Assembly: GCA_031282905.1 (NCBI GenBank)
Contig: JAITCV010000002.1
Location: 1-18,231, forward strand
Source: Azoarcus sp.
Lineage (GTDB): Bacteria; Pseudomonadota; Gammaproteobacteria; Burkholderiales; Rhodocyclaceae
Reading direction: 5' to 3'
DNA: 18,231 nucleotides
Below are positions 13,077 through 18,231 of this stretch, in pieces. The translations under genes were made by a program, and so were the position numbers. The first letter of the stretch is position 1, and every line of letters starts with the position of its first letter. A model generated the notes under the pieces. That model was not told where the DNA came from. It worked only from the letters and a program-made list of their open reading frames with translations, and did no database searches.

Positions 13077-14066
13077 ATGTCCGATTTACTCAAGAACATC
13101 GATGCCCGTACCCGTCTTGCCGGGACCAACAAGCTGGAAATCCTGTTGTTTACGCTGGGAATGGACCAGCGAACCGGGCGCAGGGAAACCTTCGGCATCA
13201 ACGTGTTCAAGGTGCGCGAAGTGATGCGCACCCCGGCGATCACCGCCGCGCCCGAAATGCCCTCTTCCGTCGAAGGCATGGTCAGCCTGCGCGGGGTGCT
13301 GGTGCCCGTGGTCGACCTGGCCCGCTACGTCGGAGTGGGCGCGGATTCCGCGCGCAACATCATGATCGTCACCGAATACAACGGGCATACCCAGGGTTTC
13401 CTGGTCGAAGCGGTCGACACCATCCTGCGTCTCGACTGGTCGCAGATGCGGGTGCCCCCCGACATGCTTACCGCCAACATGGGCGGACTGGTGACCGCGG
13501 TGACCGAGCAGCCCGGCAACAAGCTGGTGATGCTGCTCGACGTCGAAAAGGTGCTCTCCGAGACCACCAAGTACGACGATGACAGCCAAATCTTCAAGGA
13601 CATCGAACCCATTGCCGGCGCCGAGCGTTACACCGTGGTGTTCGCCGATGATTCCTCGGTGGCGAGAAAGCAGATCACCCAGACGCTCGACCTGATGGGC
13701 GTGCGCTACATCGGCGCGGTCAATGGCCGCCAGGCGTGGGAAGAACTGAAGAAGATCGCCGATTCGGCCGCGACTTCGGGGCGAAGCGTGAAGGATCTGG
13801 TGAGCCTGGTGCTCACCGATGTCGAAATGCCCGAAATGGATGGCTACATCCTGACCCGCACCATCAAATCCGATTCACGTTTCGCGGGGGTACCGGTGGT
13901 GATGCATTCATCGCTTTCCGGCATGTCGAACCAACAACTCGGCATCTCGGTCGGCGTAGACGAATACGTGCCCAAGTTCGAGCCACAAAAACTGTCGGAA
14001 ACCTTGCGGCGGCTGATTCTCGGCCAGGTCCGGCAGGCATCCGCGCATTCCGAAGAAAAGAGGTAA
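13077..14066 (+). CDS. cheV: Chemotaxis coupling protein CheV (first copy)
   Basis: The product has 329 residues. ATG 13077 follows GGAG by six bases. A longer frame from 12981 would place the FliA promoter inside the gene and is rejected. The N-terminal CheW-like domain (about 15-165) has TFGINVFKVREVM and GMVSLRGVLVPVVDL, the face that couples receptor and CheA. The C-terminal receiver domain (about 185-320) has the acidic pocket Asp191-Asp192, phosphoacceptor Asp248 (LTDVEMPEMDG) and Lys300. CheV couples receptors to CheA and its phosphorylation tunes adaptation. The N-terminal domain carries a short insertion (DQRTGRRE, 30-37) not present in the second copy. Confidence 0.95.
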   Translation: MSDLLKNIDARTRLAGTNKLEILLFTLGMDQRTGRRETFGINVFKVREVMRTPAITAAPEMPSSVEGMVSLRGVLVPVVDLARYVGVGADSARNIMIVTEYNGHTQGFLVEAVDTILRLDWSQMRVPPDMLTANMGGLVTAVTEQPGNKLVMLLDVEKVLSETTKYDDDSQIFKDIEPIAGAERYTVVFADDSSVARKQITQTLDLMGVRYIGAVNGRQAWEELKKIADSAATSGRSVKDLVSLVLTDVEMPEMDGYILTRTIKSDSRFAGVPVVMHSSLSGMSNQQLGISVGVDEYVPKFEPQKLSETLRRLILGQVRQASAHSEEKR

Positions 14067-14070
14067 GACC

Positions 14071-15042
14071 ATGTTGAGTCTCGATCAACAGAACGCGGTG
14101 CCGGCCGACATCGCACTGCTTGAAACGGTCGACGGGCGCACCATGCTCGCCGGGTCGAACCGCATGGAAATCCTGCTGTTCTCACTCGGCACCAGTGAGA
14201 CCTTCGGCATCAACGTATTCAAGGTGAGGGAAGTTTCCACCACGCCGTTCATCACCAAGGCGCCCAATATGCCCAAAGGGGTGGAAGGGCTGATCTCGTT
14301 GCGCGGCAACGTGATTCCGGTGCTGTCGCTCGCCAAGATCCTCGGCCTCGCCAGACAGGGTGATCCGCTCGGCGGCTCGATGATGGTCACCGAATACAGC
14401 AAGCGCACCCTGGGGTTCCTCGTCGACCAGGTCGACCGCATCATCCGCGTCGAGTGGGACAAGGTCCGCGCGCCGGAGAACGTCGCGTCCAGTTTGCATA
14501 ATCACATCACCGCGATCACGGAACTGGCCGATGGCAAGCTGGTCTCCATCCTCGATGTCGAGACCATACTCGCCAACACGTTCGGTGAAGCCATGGTCGG
14601 CGCCATCGACCCGCTGCATGGCGGCGAGAGCTACAACGTATTCTTCGTCGATGATTCGGCGGTGGCGCGCAAGAAGATCGCCGAGGTGCTCGACAAGCTC
14701 GGCGTACACCACAAGCATGCCCAGAACGGACTGGAAGCGTGGACGCGGCTCGAAGGCATGGCAAGCCATGCCCAATCGATCGGACGCCATGTCGCCGACG
14801 AGATCGACCTCATCCTGGTCGATGCCGAGATGCCGGAGATGGATGGCTACGTGTTGACACGCAACATCAAAAATGACAACCGCTTCGACGGTATTCCAGT
14901 TGTCATGCATTCGTCGCTATCGTCCGAAGCCAACCGCGCGATGGGCAAGCGGGTTGGCGTCGATGCCTATGTGGCAAAATTCGACGCTGACGTCCTCGCA
15001 TCCACCCTGAGACCGCTGCTTCAGCGCGCGCATCAGGGATGA
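14071..15042 (+). CDS. cheV: Chemotaxis coupling protein CheV (second copy)
   Basis: The product has 323 residues and starts four bases after the first cheV. The ribosome site GAGG lies within the end of that gene, so the two are coupled. The CheW-like domain has TFGINVFKVREV at about 44-55 and GLISLRGNVIPVLSLAKILG at about 73-92. The receiver has Asp194-Asp195, phosphoacceptor Asp251 (LVDAEMPEMDG) and Lys303. It is clearly paralogous to the first copy but diverged through most of the receiver, which suggests an old duplication with specialised roles. For example, each may serve different receptors or act as phosphate sink. Separate functions are an inference. Confidence 0.95.
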   Translation: MLSLDQQNAVPADIALLETVDGRTMLAGSNRMEILLFSLGTSETFGINVFKVREVSTTPFITKAPNMPKGVEGLISLRGNVIPVLSLAKILGLARQGDPLGGSMMVTEYSKRTLGFLVDQVDRIIRVEWDKVRAPENVASSLHNHITAITELADGKLVSILDVETILANTFGEAMVGAIDPLHGGESYNVFFVDDSAVARKKIAEVLDKLGVHHKHAQNGLEAWTRLEGMASHAQSIGRHVADEIDLILVDAEMPEMDGYVLTRNIKNDNRFDGIPVVMHSSLSSEANRAMGKRVGVDAYVAKFDADVLASTLRPLLQRAHQG

Positions 15043-15072
15043 TGCGCCGCTACGGGTATAACGGAGAACAAG

Positions 15073-15468
15073 ATGGGTGATCCCAAAACCAAGTTTCTGA
15101 TCGTGGATGACTTCTCGACGATGCGCCGCATCGTGCGAAACCTGCTGAAGGAATTGGGTTATACCAATGCCGACGAAGCCGAGGACGGCGCGGTTGCGCT
15201 GCAAAAGCTGGAGTCGGCGCCAACCGAATTCAATTTTGTCGTCTCCGATTGGAACATGCCCAACATGGACGGACTGACGCTGCTCCAGAAAGTCCGCAGT
15301 TCGCCGCAGTTGAAACACCTGCCGGTGTTGATGATCACGGCCGAGGCCAAGAAGGAAAACATCATTGCCGCGGCACAGGCGGGCGCGAGTGGCTACATCG
15401 TCAAGCCATTCACAGCGGCGACTCTGGCGGAAAAGCTGGAGAAGATCTTCGGGAAAATGGGCGGCTAG
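15073..15468 (+). CDS. cheY: Chemotaxis response regulator CheY
   Basis: The product has 131 residues, a single receiver domain. All functional residues are present, shifted by two from E. coli numbering: Asp12-Asp13 (metal site), Asp59 (phosphoacceptor, VVSDWNMPNMDG), Thr89, Tyr108 and Lys111. Phospho-CheY binds FliM and reverses or alters motor rotation. ATG 15073 has GGAG eight bases upstream. It lies between the cheV pair and cheZ, in a transcription unit that also contains its kinase and its phosphatase. Confidence 0.97.
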   Translation: MGDPKTKFLIVDDFSTMRRIVRNLLKELGYTNADEAEDGAVALQKLESAPTEFNFVVSDWNMPNMDGLTLLQKVRSSPQLKHLPVLMITAEAKKENIIAAAQAGASGYIVKPFTAATLAEKLEKIFGKMGG

Positions 15469-15492
15469 GCAAGCAGAGCGGGGGGTGGCCAG

Positions 15493-16440
15493 ATGGCAGT
15501 GAAACGAACGAATACGGATGAAACGGGAGACTCGGACGACCTTCAGGCGTTGTTCGACAGCATTGCCGCAGGAGCGGGAGGAACGGGGGACGAAAGCAAC
15601 AAGGCCCCCAAACCCAAACGGGCCGCAGCGCGGCAACCCATTGCCGCTGCGCCGGTCACGCCTGCGCCGGTCACACCTGCGCCTGCCGCGCCCGTGACGG
15701 CAACGCCACGACCCACGGCAGCGGCAACCATGGCGACCAACGACAGTGACGATCTCCAGGCATTGTTCGATGCGGAAGCCAGCAAGTTCGCGCCCTCGAC
15801 GGCAATCGAAAAAACTGGCGAAGGCGATGCCGGCCATGATACCGCGGTATTCAAGCGCATCGGCAAGATGACGCGCAAGCTGCATGACACCCTGGTCGAG
15901 ATCGGTCTCGCCAGCGAACTGGAAAAGGTCGCCCATTCGATTCCGGATGCGCGCCAGCGGCTGACCTATGTCGCGCAAATGACCGAGCAGGCGGCCAGTC
16001 GCGTGCTCAACGCCATCGACATTGCCAAGCCCGTTGCCGACAGAATCGGCAACGAAGCCGGAAGCTTGCGCGCGCGCTGGGACAAGCTCTATGCCAACCA
16101 GCTCTCGACCGACGAGTTCAAGGCCCTGGCCGGTGAAACACGCGTCTTCCTGGGCTCGGCGGCCGACGGCAGCCGGGCGGTCAACGTCCAGTTGCAGGAA
16201 ATCATGATGGCCCAGGATTTCCAGGATCTGACCGGACAGGTCATCAAGAAAACCGTCGAAATGGCGCAGAGCCTCGAATCGCAATTGCTCGAAGTGCTGC
16301 TGGAAGTCGCGCCGGAAGATGTGCGCGCCGAAAAGAGCAACGGCTTGCTCAACGGCCCGGTGGTCAGCAGCGCAGGGCGCGACGATGTGGTAACCAGCCA
16401 GGGGCAGGTCGATGATTTGCTCGAAAGCCTGGGATTCTGA
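15493..16440 (+). CDS. cheZ: CheY-P phosphatase CheZ with extended N-terminus
   Basis: The product has 315 residues, about 100 more than E. coli CheZ (214). The core helical hairpin (about 115-275) holds the catalytic motif AQDFQDLTGQVIKK at 240-253, with Asp245 and Gln249 equal to E. coli Asp143 and Gln147. The C-terminal peptide VDDLLESLGF (306-315) is the CheY-binding tail. The extra N-terminal part carries two copies of DSDDLQALFD (13-22 and 84-93), separated by a Pro/Ala/Thr-rich linker of about 45 residues. Both copies resemble the C-terminal CheY-binding tail in charge and hydrophobic spacing. CheZ speeds removal of phosphate from CheY-P. Start ATG 15493; the upstream region is G-rich with a modest ribosome site. 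Confidence 0.95.
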   Translation: MAVKRTNTDETGDSDDLQALFDSIAAGAGGTGDESNKAPKPKRAAARQPIAAAPVTPAPVTPAPAAPVTATPRPTAAATMATNDSDDLQALFDAEASKFAPSTAIEKTGEGDAGHDTAVFKRIGKMTRKLHDTLVEIGLASELEKVAHSIPDARQRLTYVAQMTEQAASRVLNAIDIAKPVADRIGNEAGSLRARWDKLYANQLSTDEFKALAGETRVFLGSAADGSRAVNVQLQEIMMAQDFQDLTGQVIKKTVEMAQSLESQLLEVLLEVAPEDVRAEKSNGLLNGPVVSSAGRDDVVTSQGQVDDLLESLGF

Positions 16441-16477
16441 GCGGTGCCCAACGACAATGAATGTGGAGTGAATGGCC

Positions 16478-18231
16478 ATGAGTGACTTTGCCGGAATGGA
16501 AGAACTGTTGCAGGACTTCCTCACCGAGGCAGAAGACCTGCTATCGGGGGTCGACAACAAACTGGTCGATCTCGAACGCAGCCCGGATGACCGTGGCCTG
16601 CTCAATGATATTTTCCGTGGTTTCCACACCATCAAGGGTGGCGCGGGTTTCCTGAACGCCGCCGAACTGGTGACCCTGTGTCACCTGACCGAAAGTCTGT
16701 TCGACAAACTGCGCAATGGCGAACTCGGGGTAACGTCCGCGATCATGGACGTCATCCTTGCCGCCACGGCCGGGGTGCGCGAAATGTTCGGCCAGCTCGA
16801 ACAAGGCGTGATGCCCGACGCCGCGCCCCCTGCGCTGATTGCCTCGCTCAAGGCCGTGCAATCCAGTGACCACGCCGCCACAGCGCCTGTCCCCACGCCA
16901 GTGGCTGCCGCAGTACCCGTGGGCAAGGCGGATGAACCCAATTGGGAATTGCTGCACGATGCGGTCACCAGCGCGCGCACATCATCAGGTACATCAGGCA
17001 CTGCCTCGCCCCCCTCCGCGCCGGAAACCTCGGTCGTCGTGGCAACGGCCAATACCGATGAGATCATCAAGGGCGCAATCGGACGGCGCGCCAGTGATCG
17101 TCCGGGCGCCAGCGCCCCCACGGGCCGGCGTGAGAGCGAACGTCAGCGTGACACCTCCATCCGTGTCGATACCGCGCGGCTCGACCAGGTGCTCAACCTC
17201 TCGGGCGAAATTGGCCTGACCAAGAACCGTCTGAACGCACTGCGCAGCGACATCCTCAACGGCCACAACGACACGGAAACCCTGCACGCGCTCGACCTCG
17301 CGGTCAGCCAGCTCGATCTCCTGGTGTCCGACCTGCAAAACGCTGTCATGAAAACGCGGATGCAGCCCATCGGTCGCCTGTTCCAGAAATACCCGCGCAT
17401 CGCCCGTGACCTTGCCCGCAGTTTGAGCAAGGATGTCGAACTGGTGCTTGCCGGCGAGGAAACCGAAATCGACAAGACCATGATCGAGGATTTGTCCGAC
17501 CCGATCATCCACCTGATCCGCAACGCGGTCGACCATGGCGTCGAGGAAGCCGAAGAACGCCACGCAAACGGCAAACCGGAAAAATCCGAAGTACGGTTGG
17601 AGGCGCGCCAGGAAGGTGATCACATTGTCATTCTCATCGCGGACGACGGACGCGGCATGAACCCCGAGAAACTGCGCGCCAAGGCGGTGGAAAAAGGGCT
17701 CATCACCGACGAAGAAGCCAACACCATGGACGAGCGCCAGAGCTACAACCTGATATTCCTGCCGGGTTTCTCGCTCGCCGCGAAAATTTCCGACGTCTCC
17801 GGCCGTGGCGTCGGCATGGACGTGGTGCGCACCAATATCCAGAAACTCAACGGCTCGATCGACATCCGTTCGCAACAGGGCAAGGGCACGACCTTCATCA
17901 TCAGCCTGCCGCTGACCCTGGCAATCCTGCCCGTATTGCTGGTCCGGCTGGGCGAGCAACCATTCGCGGTACCGCTCTCCATGGTGCGCGAGATCCTGCC
18001 GATCGATCCCAACGAAGTAAAGGAAGTCGGCGGACGCGCCACCATGGTGGTACGCGGCGAAGTACTGCCCATCCTGCCCCTGTCCAGTCTGCTTGGCTGG
18101 GAACAGGAGCGTACTCCCGAATATGGCGTACTGATGCAGATGGCCGAACTCTCCTTCATCCTCGCCATCGACAGCTTCGCCGGGCGCGAAGACGCGGTCA
18201 TCAAGTCGCTCGACGACTTCCGTCCGAAGGG
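16478..18231 (+). CDS. cheA: Chemotaxis histidine kinase CheA (3' end outside window)
   Basis: 584 residues are visible and the frame is still open at the window end. ATG 16478 is nine bases after GGAG (16465-16468); the in-frame ATG at 16472 is only three bases away and less likely. The HPt domain has phosphoacceptor His50 (FHTIKGGAGFLN). Residues about 115-222 are an Ala/Pro/Ser/Thr-rich linker without a recognisable P2 CheY-docking domain. P3 dimerisation (about 225-290) is followed by the ATPase domain: N-box HLIRNAVDHGVE (345-356), G1 DDGRGM (389-394), G2 GRGVGMDVV (442-450) and GKGTTFIISLPLTL (468-481). The CheW-like P5 domain begins at about 483 and is cut at 584. It phosphorylates CheY and the CheV receivers. 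Confidence 0.97.
   Translation, partial: MSDFAGMEELLQDFLTEAEDLLSGVDNKLVDLERSPDDRGLLNDIFRGFHTIKGGAGFLNAAELVTLCHLTESLFDKLRNGELGVTSAIMDVILAATAGVREMFGQLEQGVMPDAAPPALIASLKAVQSSDHAATAPVPTPVAAAVPVGKADEPNWELLHDAVTSARTSSGTSGTASPPSAPETSVVVATANTDEIIKGAIGRRASDRPGASAPTGRRESERQRDTSIRVDTARLDQVLNLSGEIGLTKNRLNALRSDILNGHNDTETLHALDLAVSQLDLLVSDLQNAVMKTRMQPIGRLFQKYPRIARDLARSLSKDVELVLAGEETEIDKTMIEDLSDPIIHLIRNAVDHGVEEAEERHANGKPEKSEVRLEARQEGDHIVILIADDGRGMNPEKLRAKAVEKGLITDEEANTMDERQSYNLIFLPGFSLAAKISDVSGRGVGMDVVRTNIQKLNGSIDIRSQQGKGTTFIISLPLTLAILPVLLVRLGEQPFAVPLSMVREILPIDPNEVKEVGGRATMVVRGEVLPILPLSSLLGWEQERTPEYGVLMQMAELSFILAIDSFAGREDAVIKSLDDFRPK

Noticed and set aside
14917..16635. 572-residue minus-strand frame across cheV, cheY, cheZ and cheA, and similar antisense frames at 10011-11147 and 16994-17959
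   Set aside because: All are shadows of recognised chemotaxis genes with clear motifs on the plus strand.

Overview
The window looks like a chromosomal segment of a motile betaproteobacterium. The support is a flhDC master regulator followed directly by motA-motB and a large che operon, a two-CheV/CheZ chemotaxis set, and GC-rich coding in the right two thirds. I cannot name the genus. I see no tRNA, rRNA, CRISPR array, transposase or integrase.

Left part (1 to about 5800) is accessory in character. After the tail of an unknown membrane protein comes an array of five intact genes plus a truncated sixth, all on the + strand. The order is Sel1-repeat protein (A), unknown protein (B), A, B, A, truncated leader. 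Every copy starts with nearly the same stretch of roughly 115-125 bp. This covers the 5' untranslated region, a strong Shine-Dalgarno site, the start codon and a twin-arginine-containing export leader, and it is fused to either of two unrelated mature domains. A decayed seventh leader lies near 5726-5763. Between the truncated sixth leader and this remnant sit a small lipoprotein gene, a small ORF of unknown family, and a TacT-like GNAT acetyltransferase toxin gene. A strong bidirectional terminator follows them.

Middle part (5802-8093, minus strand): a methyl-accepting chemotaxis protein gene lies downstream of a NUDIX hydrolase gene with an N-terminal zinc ribbon.

Right part (8301-18231, plus strand) is the flagellar and chemotaxis locus: flhD, flhC, terminator, motA, motB, cheR, cheB (catalytic domain only), cheV1, cheV2, cheY, cheZ, cheA (cut by the window end). 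A near-consensus sigma-28 (FliA) promoter at 12992-13018 precedes cheV1. FlhDC, the class 1 regulator at the head of the locus, is therefore expected to switch on FliA, which would drive cheV-cheV-cheY-cheZ-cheA. CheA phosphorylates CheY, CheZ dephosphorylates it, CheR and CheB adjust receptor methylation, and MotAB is the stator that torques the motor. Departures from the E. coli model are a CheB without receiver domain, a CheA without a recognisable P2 domain, two CheV and no CheW in view, and a CheZ with two extra N-terminal acidic motifs resembling its own CheY-binding tail.

The best candidate for an undescribed system is the alternating A/B gene array with its shared leader cassette. No gene-free stretch exceeds 300 bases; the longest is 8094-8300.
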